Assembly: GCA_003254925.1 (NCBI GenBank)
Contig: QANZ01002429.1
Location: forward strand, 238,516-302,515
DNA from: Chamaecrista fasciculata
Taxonomy: Eukaryota; Streptophyta; Magnoliopsida; Fabales; Fabaceae
Length of the DNA: 64,000 nt
Direction of reading: 5' to 3'
Under the pieces are notes generated by a model that made no database searches, had not been told where the DNA came from, and was given only the letters and a program-made list of their open reading frames with translations. The position numbers and the translations under genes were made by a program. The stretch's first letter is position 1, and the number at the start of each line of letters is the position of its first letter. Below, piece after piece: positions 1-10,006 of this stretch.

Positions 1-733
1 ATATCAGTTAGAGCCCTGGCAAGAGCATTATGCCTGTCTGGTTGATCTCCTTGGCCGTTCCAATTGCTTGGAAGAGGCATACCAAACTGTGAGAAACATG
101 CCAATCAAACCTACTGCTGAAGTCTGGTGTGCTCTTCTTGGGGCTTGCCGCATTCATTCTAATAAAGAAATAGGAGAGCTAGCAGCAAAGAAGCTTTTAC
201 AGTTGGATACTGAGAATTCAGGAAATTACGTACTGATATCTAATATCTTTGCAGCCGATGGTAGATGGAACAATGTTGAAGAAGTAAGAGTGAGAATGAA
301 AGGAAATGGTTTAAAGAAAAATCCCGGATGCAGTTGGATTGAGGTTGGGAATAAGATTCACACGTTCAAGGCGAGAGACAAGTCTCATCCACAATCTGAT
401 GACATTTATCTGAAATTAGCTCAATTCACAATACTGTTGGAGCATAAAGGAGGCTATAGGCCTCAAACTAAGTTTGTTTTGCACAATGTTGGGGACGAGG
501 AGAAAATTCAGATGCTACATGGACATAGTGAAAGGTTGGCTCTAGCTTATGGTCTTATTGTTACCCCGGAGGGTACTTCTCTCCGGATCACGAAGAATCT
601 TCGAATTTGTGATGATTGTCATACATTCTTCAAGCTAGCGTCTCAAGTCTCTAAACGAGTGCTCATTGTAAGGGACGCCAATAGGTTTCATCATTTTGAA
701 AGAGGAGTCTGTTCATGTAGAGATTTTTGGTAA
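1..733 (+). CDS. DYW-type pentatricopeptide repeat protein, C-terminal part (5' end outside window)
   Basis: The reading frame is open from position 2 to a TAA at 731-733, about 243 residues, and continues upstream of the window. It starts in a PPR-type segment (HYACLVDLLGR), then shows E/E+ motifs, the PG box (NPGCSWIEVGNKIHTF) and a DYW cytidine-deaminase domain with zinc ligands HSE and CDDCH, ending in CSCRDFW. Family knowledge: such nuclear-encoded proteins bind organelle RNA through PPR repeats, and the DYW domain carries out C-to-U editing in chloroplasts or mitochondria. The final tripeptide is DFW rather than DYW, a common variant. A MIR167 hairpin and VTE3 downstream fit the locus of OTP86 (At3g63370 as I recall it, a chloroplast rps14 editing factor), so OTP86 is my best guess from synteny. 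Too little of the repeat array is visible to confirm it. Confidence 0.93.
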   Translation, partial: YQLEPWQEHYACLVDLLGRSNCLEEAYQTVRNMPIKPTAEVWCALLGACRIHSNKEIGELAAKKLLQLDTENSGNYVLISNIFAADGRWNNVEEVRVRMKGNGLKKNPGCSWIEVGNKIHTFKARDKSHPQSDDIYLKLAQFTILLEHKGGYRPQTKFVLHNVGDEEKIQMLHGHSERLALAYGLIVTPEGTSLRITKNLRICDDCHTFFKLASQVSKRVLIVRDANRFHHFERGVCSCRDFW

Positions 734-3540
734 ATACTTTAAAGTTATATTTAGACATAAAATCTTCAGTAATCCCTCACTTCCTCTGTAAGTCTGTGAC
801 ATGTGGCATGAATGGCAAGACATGGCTTGCGTACACATCCTATGCTTGCTAAGTAAAGCATATTTCTGATTCAATTAGATCGTCTTTCCCCGCTCACACT
901 CTTGCTGGATGATGAAATTAAGTCTTCCTCTGTACGCAATGGTGAGCAGACAGGGAAAAATTCGCGAGATGGTAGAACATTTTCTGAGCTCATCATTCAA
1001 ATTAGAGGCAAGAGCCATGGAAATACCATATTTCCTTAAAAGTGTTACTCATTGATTTCTGCATACAGATTCCTGAGCAGAAGGAGAAAGAAGCACATGG
1101 AGATTGGGCTTTGCTTTCATGTTTTCTGGGAGAATTTCTCATCGGCCCGCCCCATTTTTTTTTGGTCTGATGGTGTCTTGACAATCTGCGCAAAGATTTT
1201 GGGCCTCTGTTTAGTTAAAATCAGCCCTAGACTCTATTTGCAAACAAAAATTCTTTCACTTCACTCACGGAGTCACGGTCACACCTCATTTCTGCTGTCA
1301 CTCATTTAGTATAAAATAGAGGTTTTAGTTAACAAAATAAAAAAGTATAAAACAGAGGGAATGTAAATTTTTAATGCTTCACATTCACTACATGGAAAAT
1401 ATATTCTTTTCTCTTCTAAACTTTTCTTTTTTACTGCCATGCCAAGTGCAGGTTGGAGTCACTATTTGCAAGGCAGTGCCGTGGTACGTGTTTCTTTTTT
1501 TTCGAATCCTTCTTCATCTCAAGGTGCAAATGTAAATTTTTTAGAGAACTGAAAAAACAGAAGCGGGAGAGGATTATAATCATATATCATTCTTTTTTTT
1601 TCTTCTACCTTTTCTCTTTATTTTCTTGAAAAATAGAGAATATCCATTTTTTTGTTTTCTTTTTTTTAGTTGTACAACAATTTAAATATTTAATTGTGGT
1701 TTTGGCGTTAGCACAGCGAGCGAAGCCCTAGGGATAAACAGGTGTGTTTCTTTGTTTCATTTCACGTGTTTCCGAACAAGAAGGCAAACTATATACGTCC
1801 ACTCCACTGTACGCTCTGTTTCACACTTCTATTTGCGGTAAACAGAATAGGAAAGGATGGAAACGAAAGGATACAACATCAATATCACATTTTAAGTTCA
1901 ACAAAACGTTATCTTAATTTCGAATAAATATTGATAAAATTTATTAATTTATAGTTTAATACTGAATTTTTTATTTTTATTTTTATTTCTGAATTTGATC
2001 ATAAAATTTTAAGATATATTTTACTATATATGAAAACTTATATATCATTGTTAACATAACATAATAATATCTTAATAAGACTTGATGTAAGGAGTTTGGA
2101 TAAAAAAAAACAAATCTTAATTTAAGGAGAAGGAAATGAATTTGAATGGATGGGGGCATAACAGAAGCACTAATGAGGGAAAACAATATAAAAAAGGGAA
2201 ATAAATGGGGGGAGTAAGAAAATGAAAGCCGGCCAACTGTATAAGTATAATAAATTGGATTGTCCATATTTTACAGGCCTAGTAGCTAGCTATGACTATG
2301 AGCCTATACCGGGAGCCTGAATCAGAGTCCACAGATCATAGCTGTCACAAAATCACAACGCATGCAAAAGGGTCAGTGAGTGATTCGGAATGGGAATCAC
2401 CAAAAGAAATCAAAGACCGGTAATGCTATGTATCTCCTATTCTACAATCTATTATATATGAAGAAAAGAAACATCATTTATTTATAAATCTCGTTCTAAT
2501 CTGGTGGGTTTTTCTTCCCATTAGCCGTTGATCATAGAAGTAAAAACAAGGGGTTAAAATCAAATGGAAAGAGGGAAGTGGTCAGACTCAGGAGGATACA
2601 GTGATGGTACAATTTACAAAAGGAAAAGGATAGGATGCGCTGGCTGTTTTGAGTCTCTACTTTAATTTTCTCGATGGCTGGGAAGTTACATTGAATGTCA
2701 CCCGAAACATGAATTGACAAGTGAGGCTGATCACGCCCACACTCACCACTGCCACGCCACCAAAAGAGACACTGTTAGGCTAACCAGCCAAACAAACCCT
2801 AAAATTCAATTTTGCATGGAAATTCTAAACAAATACCATACCATACCCTCTTAGCTTCTCTCTTCTTTTCTTTTGTTGGGAACCCAATAATTGTAGACCC
2901 TGAAGCTTTTTGTCCCTCCTCAGGAGCACCAACAGTGGCCGGATTTGATTTGAATTCCTGTGTCTCTTCATGTGAGTACGATCCCTATAACCTAACCCCT
3001 CTAATGTATATATGTATACTTGTATTATTATATTCTTTCTTTCTTAATAATATAATAAAAGGGTTGCTTCATTTGATATGATGTGAGACTGAAATTGGTG
3101 CGTGCCGCATGTGGTTTGTTTTTATTTTAGAGATATGAATATGAATATGAATATGAATATTCAAGATAGAGAGAGAGAGAGTTTATGTGTATGTATTTAT
3201 TTTTGTGAGTGTGAAATGTGAAAGGATCCCCCACTGCCATGCCGCCCTATGACTCTATCTATCTCTGACCCTAAAGACAACTCCTCATCATGCCTCTCTT
3301 TCTCTCTCTCTCACTCTGTTTCTTCTTTAGCTTTTCTTTCTTAGCTGTGCTTTTTATTTTTCCCTCCCTTCGCTTCACTATCCAGTCTATCCTGTCCTCC
3401 TCTCTTTATTCCACTTCTTCAACTGTTTCACAAGGTGGGTTTCTGTCTTTATGATTTATGAACCCTCCCTTCAATTCCCCCACCACCATCTTCATCTCCC
3501 TCTCCTACATCTGTCTTCTCTCTCTCTCACACTCTTCTCC
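734..3540. other. Intergenic, PPR gene to first MIR167
   Basis: The first few hundred bases are presumably the PPR 3' UTR. The rest is AT-rich with poly-T runs, a (GAATAT)n-like run near 3134-3160 followed by GAGA, and a long CT-rich tract at about 3290-3600 leading into the pri-miRNA. I see no convincing coding exon; the short ORFs have no family resemblance. Confidence 0.6.
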
Positions 3541-3552
3541 CCTATATATACC
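3541..3552 (+). promoter_or_regulatory. Probable TATA box of the first MIR167 gene
   Basis: CCTATATATACC lies in a CT-rich tract about 140 bp upstream of the hairpin. A Pol II start site about 30 bp downstream would give a pri-miRNA with a short pyrimidine-rich leader. This is placed by motif and position only. Confidence 0.5.
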
Positions 3553-3679
3553 TCTACTCATCCTTCTTCTCTTTTCATCCTCTCATCTCTCCATTTTCTC
3601 CCTTCATTCTCTCTACTTTTTCTACTCATTACATGCCAAGCATTGGATCCACTTGTTTTGATGGTGAAACGTCTTCAAA

Positions 3680-3797
3680 GGAAAAAGTGAAGCTGCCAGC
3701 ATGATCTAGCTTTGGTTAGTGAGAAAGAGAATTAAAATATGCTAAATTGCTAATTAACCCTGTCTAGGTCATGCTGTGACAGCCTCACTCTTTCCTA
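3680..3797 (+). ncRNA. MIR167: microRNA precursor MIR167 (copy 1, MIR167B-like)
   Basis: The full 21-nt mature miR167 (beginning TGAAGCTGCCAGC) lies at 3688-3708 on the 5' arm. The 3' arm at about 3766-3789 (AGGTCATGCTGTGACAGC...) pairs with it, leaving a small asymmetric bulge and a loop of about 57 nt. The stem extends outward through GGAAAAAGTGAAG / CCTCACTCTTTCC. miR167 directs cleavage of ARF6 and ARF8 mRNAs (auxin response, flower and root development). The 3' arm closely resembles that of Arabidopsis MIR167B as I remember it, and the gene next door is a DYW PPR gene as in Arabidopsis, so orthology to MIR167B (At3g63375) is likely. Confidence 0.95.
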
Positions 3798-3799
3798 TT

Positions 3800-6700
3800 T
3801 GGGGACCCCGGCCCGTTCTTCATTCTTCCATTTTCAAACACACCAAACTTTTTAAGTGAAAGGTAAGTATTATATGTATGAGGCCACACTGTTAGCATAG
3901 TATATTCCTTTCCCTTGTTTCTTCTATTATGGCAGGCGTGCGTTATTACTCTTTTGCCTTTATCATTCTTTTGATTTCTTTCCTTGTCTTTCAAGCCAAC
4001 CTTTCTATACTGCCTTCATTTGGTCATCATGGGTCTACTAACCACCTGGATTCATCCAACCTCTTACATTTAATACGCTTAGGGTTTCTGTAAAGTGTAA
4101 ACCATACGAAACCTGTGTTCCTGATTAACTACTTGATTGTTACTGTTTCGGTTTGTCCACGACCTTCAGAACTCACTAAAATATGTCCTGGGTGAATTTC
4201 TTTTCTGACCCCAGTTCTCCTAATATTTATGTTGAAACTGATCATTTACTATGAATCTCATGTTCCTCCTTACACGTTTGTTTTAATGATTCTCATCATT
4301 ATAGTTTGACTCCACTGAGCAATAAGTGTTACTATTGCCTAAATGATTTATCCTTAGTTGCCTATTATTATCAATCTCTTGAATCATTGATGTGGTTTGC
4401 TTGTTTCAGAGATCAGGCGGTAATCATTGAAAGTTCTAATTGTTGCCTAGTTTCCATGTTGTACGAGTTTATGATGCAGAACTGAACAGATTGTGAAATG
4501 CCAACACAAAGTAAACATCACCCAACTGGATTAAAAAGATCCTCCAGTCCTTGATGTTTAATATAGTTTATTTGTTTTAGTAATATATTGCCAAGCTAGA
4601 TCATTATCGTCTATAGTCCTTGTGGTTTGAACGGGACGTTTTGCATTCGAATAAGTATCGACTCTCAAAAGAAACACATGTGTCATGTATTCATCATCAA
4701 GCCCTTCTCGAAGGGATATATCGCTTTTCCCCAACCGAACTGCATTTTATAGTCCAAAGCTTTTAACTCGATCAGAATGACAGAATTTATAAAATTTAAG
4801 AAACGAGTAAATAAATTTATGACGTTTCTTCTGAAGCTAGTAACGCAAGGTCAAAAAAACAAGAGGGAAGTATGTTTGCCTTTACAGTCATTATGAAAAA
4901 ATATCCTTACAATTAATTTTGACTTAATTGATGTGAGAAATACATGATATTAGCATCTTCTAATATAATTTCATGGCCATTTAAATAGATGTGACGGAAA
5001 ATAATTGATGCCATAGAGAAGAGAAAGTTGAAAAGGATGGCAATTTGATTTTCTCCATCGATCGACGTGTTTAAAGACGTTGAGTCGTTGATACAGTTAT
5101 TAATAGGTAATTTGACAGCTATGGGTAAACAAAAATACGACATTGTCAAGTCTGATTAAGATGTTAAGGGGACGAAATTAAAAGTGGGGAACGAACATGA
5201 AACATTGAAAAAGAATGTCAAGTTTCTTGTCAGTCACTAAATTAAAAAGTTAATAATTTCGCTCAATATTTTCATCTTGAAATGACGTCAAACATCATCC
5301 TGTTCAAAAAAACGTCGTATGAATGAACAAGCCATTTATTATTTTTCTACAGTCAATTTTTAATGAGCTTCTGTCCTAATAATCATTTATGGTTGGGAAA
5401 TGAATTAGCTCAATTATGTTTGCTAAAGTTTGGCTGAAGTATCAATTATTAACCATTAGATGTGTTGACTAACAATTTATTTGTTGACTTTCAAATTAAA
5501 TCAATGGCCTGGATGAAATAATGCAGCCACTGTACTGTAGCTGAGCCACTTATTTTTGTAAAATTTATATTAATTTTAGTTGTCTTTAAAATATAATTAC
5601 TATTAGTTTTGCTTTCAAAGCTATGTTGCACATGTTGACTGATCTTTTCCCTTTACTGTAATTTTATATATTAAATTAACTTGAATTTAGTAATTTATAA
5701 TTTAAGTTATATATTTTTAAATAATTTTACATTATGAAATTAATATATATTTTTTAGTTTTACATTATGCAATTAAAAATTAATATAAAATTTGGCCACC
5801 TGGTATTTAACAGTGGTACTGGTGATCAATAATATATGTTGAACTGTTGAAGTTTTCTTGCCAGACCACCATTTACTTGTATTTAACTACTATACGGCGG
5901 CGTACAAAAAATCTCAACATTCCAAAAAGAAAAATCGTATTCCGTTATTGTTTTGAAAGTTAGCTTTATGATATAAGAAGGAAAAAAGATGAATGGCCCA
6001 ATTATTCATATTCATCAATATTTGGTAGCTATAAAGAAGAAAAAGAGAAGTAATAACTAATCACAGTTTACGCAAGTTATGTCATCATTTCAAAAATGGG
6101 TCTTCAATTATTTAAATTTTAAACAGGAAGGCTGGACCAAATCATAGCCTTGTAGATAATTATTGATAGGTTGTTAAATCTTTAAATAGTTGTACAGGAG
6201 AATACAGTGAGCATATGCAAAGGCAAGAGTTTGGATTAATTAGAGTTAAATTTGAAAATTGAACAAACAAAATAAAAATTTATAGAAGATATTTTATTAT
6301 TTTTATTATAAATTTTTTAAATAGACAAATAAAATATAATAAAAATTATAACAAAGATTAAAAATTTTAATTATATGTTTTTCGTAATTAGATAGGGAGA
6401 TAGTTTAATAAGGATGTTGATTGAAGGCATTAAATTGAAATCTTATTGTGTATGGGAATATTGTGTTTTCCACTTTGTGATGGAGATACTGTTGATAAAG
6501 GATGACGCTGCGTGCATCTATTGGTTCCATCTAACCCCAGACCTACCAAAGAGATCAAAACAACTCCAAAGAGACACCATGTCAAAATCACAACCACCTT
6601 TGTTAATTATAATTAATTGAGACTTTCAAATTTGTTTTGTTAAGTTTTTTTTCCCAATTATTATATTAAAACTTATCGTTTTTTGAAATTTTATAATTTA

Positions 6701-7072
6701 ATACAAATAAAAATAATAATACTTATACATAAGAGATTTTTATTAATTAGAATAATTTGATGAAGAGTTATTTATTTTTTTAGTATTGAATGTTCCAACA
6801 TTTATATTTTAATATATATATATATAAACTATTTTTTTAATGCTCTCTAATATATATAATACTTATCTAGCTCTTCCTGTACATAATTTTGAAGATTAGA
6901 CACAAAGTATTGCTTTTAACGAGCAACTGACACAAGTTAGAATGTTAGATGAAGGAGAGATTACAATCAGCATCTTATGTTTAAAGCGAAAGAAAAGCTA
7001 TACCTCTCTTATCTTTCTCCCTCTCGGAATTAAAAAAACCAAAGATAATATCCTTATAACTTATTATAAGGA
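3800..7072. other. AT-rich intergenic DNA between the two MIR167 hairpins
   Basis: No coding exon, tRNA or third miR167-like hairpin is visible. The stretch is strongly AT-rich, especially 5560-5800 and 6240-6380, with short poly-A/T and (TA)n runs. Part of it may belong to long pri-miRNA transcripts, which sequence alone cannot show. Confidence 0.55.

Positions 7073-7115
<43 letters not shown>
7073..7115. repeat. (AT)n(AG)n compound microsatellite at gap edge
   Basis: About ten AT units pass into about twelve AG units and run straight into the N gap. A (TG)n run resumes on the far side at 7561. The gap therefore lies in a compound dinucleotide repeat, which probably broke the assembly. Confidence 0.9.
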
Positions 7116-7560
7116 NNNNNNNNNNNNNNNNNNNNNNNNNNNNNNNNNNNNNNNNNNNNNNNNNNNNNNNNNNNNNNNNNNNNNNNNNNNNNNNNNNNNN
7201 NNNNNNNNNNNNNNNNNNNNNNNNNNNNNNNNNNNNNNNNNNNNNNNNNNNNNNNNNNNNNNNNNNNNNNNNNNNNNNNNNNNNNNNNNNNNNNNNNNNN
7301 NNNNNNNNNNNNNNNNNNNNNNNNNNNNNNNNNNNNNNNNNNNNNNNNNNNNNNNNNNNNNNNNNNNNNNNNNNNNNNNNNNNNNNNNNNNNNNNNNNNN
7401 NNNNNNNNNNNNNNNNNNNNNNNNNNNNNNNNNNNNNNNNNNNNNNNNNNNNNNNNNNNNNNNNNNNNNNNNNNNNNNNNNNNNNNNNNNNNNNNNNNNN
7501 NNNNNNNNNNNNNNNNNNNNNNNNNNNNNNNNNNNNNNNNNNNNNNNNNNNNNNNNNNNN
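7116..7560. other. Assembly gap (445 N)
   Basis: Undetermined bases. The gap ends about 35 bp before the second MIR167 mature sequence, so the proximal promoter and leader of that miRNA gene are probably hidden here. Reading frames called across it on the minus strand are artefacts. Confidence 0.97.
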
Positions 7561-7589
7561 TGTGTGTGTGATATATCGTGCACCAGCCA

Positions 7590-7692
7590 ACAGTTGAAGC
7601 TGCCAGCATGATCTAAACTTTCCTATGTTTTTCACTCAGCAGGCACTCATGAGCCAAGGAAGGATCAGATCATGTGGCAGCTTCACCTGTCG
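7590..7692 (+). ncRNA. MIR167: microRNA precursor MIR167 (copy 2)
   Basis: The same 21-nt mature miR167 occurs at 7595-7615. The 3' arm at 7667-7687 (AGATCATGTGGCAGCTTCAC...) pairs almost perfectly with one small bulge, the usual miR167 star of many dicots. The loop is about 50 nt. It is on the same strand as copy 1, about 3.9 kb downstream. Both copies would yield the same guide RNA, but their 3' arms and loops differ strongly, so they are old duplicates or distinct subfamily members rather than a recent tandem copy. Confidence 0.95.
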
Positions 7693-9700
7693 ATGGGATC
7701 ACGAATTGTACCACCTCACTAATCACTATTTATGCTTTCAAAATTTAGAAACTTTTTCTAAGAAAAAAAATTTAATACTTTAATTTCTTATACTTATGCA
7801 TGACAGATATATATATATATATATACATTCAATTCTTTCGTAATTTAGCATTATATATATACTATCACTTTTTCTAAAAAACAAAAATACTTCCTTTAAT
7901 TTTTTATCAATACGTGAACAAATTATTTTTCAATCTTCCCCTTCAGTTTAATTTATCGCTGGGTGTATGAACTGCTTCGTCGTCATCCTGTGATTTACAT
8001 TATTACATAGTATTTCTGATTCATCTACTGGTCTAATAGTCTAATAGTAATATATATATAAACAAACTGACCAACTTTACTTTTGTTATGTCTTTATCCA
8101 ATAAGAAATGTACGTTTAGGGTCACCAATTAGGTTTAGCTTTTATTTTAAAATAGGGTTCCCCCTCTGAAAGTATTTGCTGTATTCATTGCATCTGTACT
8201 TTATTTTGTGTCGTCAAAAGTGCAATACACTGTTGTCAGAAAAATAATCTTCGTTTTAACAAAATGATAATTATTAATTAAATAGCATATATGTGCTTTG
8301 TGGTGACTAATTATGCTGTGGAATATTCTTGACAGCAGGTTAAGATATGATTGCGTTAGAAAATTGAAAGACAGAATCTCTCACGTCCAAAGACGGTTGG
8401 TGCTTTTGAGATCTCATGCTGCTTCCATGTGAGGAATCTCCATTTACAGCACTCTCTAACTGTTAATACTTGATACTTAATACTCCTCATTCATTAGTTT
8501 CATATTAATCTAATAATCTATTGGTTTTAACGATGCGATGGACCTATTATTAATTATTCTCACCATGCATCGATCCCTGAGGCACAACGAATAACATAAA
8601 AGCAAAGTATATTTACTTTCTATATATTATATACAACTGTTTATCAACAATTAATTTGAATTTTTATTGGTTGTAAAACAAAAGAGTGATGCATGAAGCA
8701 CAATTTGATTGTTTGATAGGTATATATATAGGAATAGATATACAAATGGACTTGTGGGATTAATATGGCATGTATATATGTTGTATGATGCACCTTGTTG
8801 TTTGGGAGTGAATGGATCCATGTAATAATATTCACCTGGATGCACCCATCACTTTCTCTACAATTAATGAAACAGAATCTACAAACAAATGGATCTGCTT
8901 CTCTTGGGCCTTCCTTCTATTGGACTAGTAACTAGACTCATAAACCCTCAACTCACAATTGCAAACTCTGTTCATAAAAGAGAAAACTTTTCTGACCAAA
9001 AAAACTAAACGAGAAAACTCAATTTTCGTTATTAATTTTTTTAAAATAATCATGATATAGTTCTTAAATATTAAAAATACATCTTTACCAAAAAAAAATA
9101 TTAAAAATACATTATTTGTTTCTTAATTTTTTAAAAAAATATAAATTATTTAGTATCAAGGATAATAATTTAAGAACTAAATCATCAATGTTAATAAAAA
9201 AAATTCAGAGATAAAAAAATATATTTTTTCAATATATATTTAACGATTAAATTATAATTTTAAGACAAATCCAATAATTTAAAAATAAATTTACTCATTC
9301 ATTATATATATATGAATCATTTCTCTATGGGATATATATCGTATATTATTTTTATATGGAATTTTTCGCTTTCTCTACAAAATGATAGCCTTTGAGTTTG
9401 GCCGTGTATGTAAAAAGAAAAGGATAAATGTACTATAGTATAGTGAATGATAATATTGGCGAACAGAACACGAAGGATACGAGAGTGTGTCTATGATATT
9501 AGTGCACTAGTCATCAAATCCTTTCACCTTTGAGATTTGTTTCCTGTCTAATGTCTATACAATACAATACGGTCATACGGAGATTGATTATTGGTGTTTC
9601 GCTTCAAGCTATTTGGACTTAAGTGTGTACTCTGTGTGCCGTCTGTACCAGCAATATCAGCCAAAAATCTCTAATCCCAGAGTTTGGAGATGACCAACTA
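7693..9700. other. Intergenic, no gene seen
   Basis: AT-rich DNA with (TA)n runs near 7806-7826 and 8050, and poly-A/T stretches at 9000-9300. No exon with family resemblance and no clear RNA gene found. Confidence 0.55.
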
Positions 9701-9703
9701 ACC

Positions 9704-9875
9704 GGATTGGATCCTCTAAAGTTCATTTCTCTATATTTCTTGTGGAGCTAGAGAGAGAAAAGAAGACGGTGAGAGAGAAAATATGAAATTCATGAAATAA
9801 AAATATGTAAAATCATATTTTCTCTTTCTCTCTCATATTCCACAAGAACTCTAGAGAATCCATTTCCTCTATTAT
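9704..9875. repeat. Imperfect inverted repeat, MITE-like
   Basis: GGATCCTCTAAAGTT...TTCTTGTGGA on the left is mirrored by TATTCCACAAGAACTCTAGAGAATCC on the right in reverse complement, with purine-rich and pyrimidine-rich inner arms (GAGAGAGAAAATATGA versus CATATTTTCTCTTTCTCTC). The arms are about 70 bp around a short AT-rich centre. No clear target-site duplication was found, so the transposon class is open. Confidence 0.5.
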
Positions 9876-9894
9876 CATTGGGCTTTGATACAAA

Positions 9895-10006
9895 GATCAC
9901 CATAGCTTAAGCTAAGTATTTCTTAGCCATTGGATTGGAAAAGATACTTTTACACAAATCTGGAGGCGAAATGCTAAGAAATGCTTAGCTAAAGCTATGG
10001 TGGTTT
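9895..10006. repeat. Near-perfect short inverted repeat (foldback or small-RNA hairpin)
   Basis: Left arm about 9897-9928 (starting CACCATAGCTTAAGC) and right arm about 9973-10004 (ending GCTATGGTGG) are reverse complements over about 32 bp with about two or three mismatches, around a loop of about 44 nt. It could be a tiny MITE or a young MIRNA-like locus. It lies directly downstream of the other inverted repeat at 9.7-9.87 kb. Confidence 0.75.

Noticed and set aside
6981-7635. Three minus-strand reading frames of 181-200 codons
   Set aside because: They consist almost wholly of N and dinucleotide repeat translation (SLSLSL, YIYIYI).
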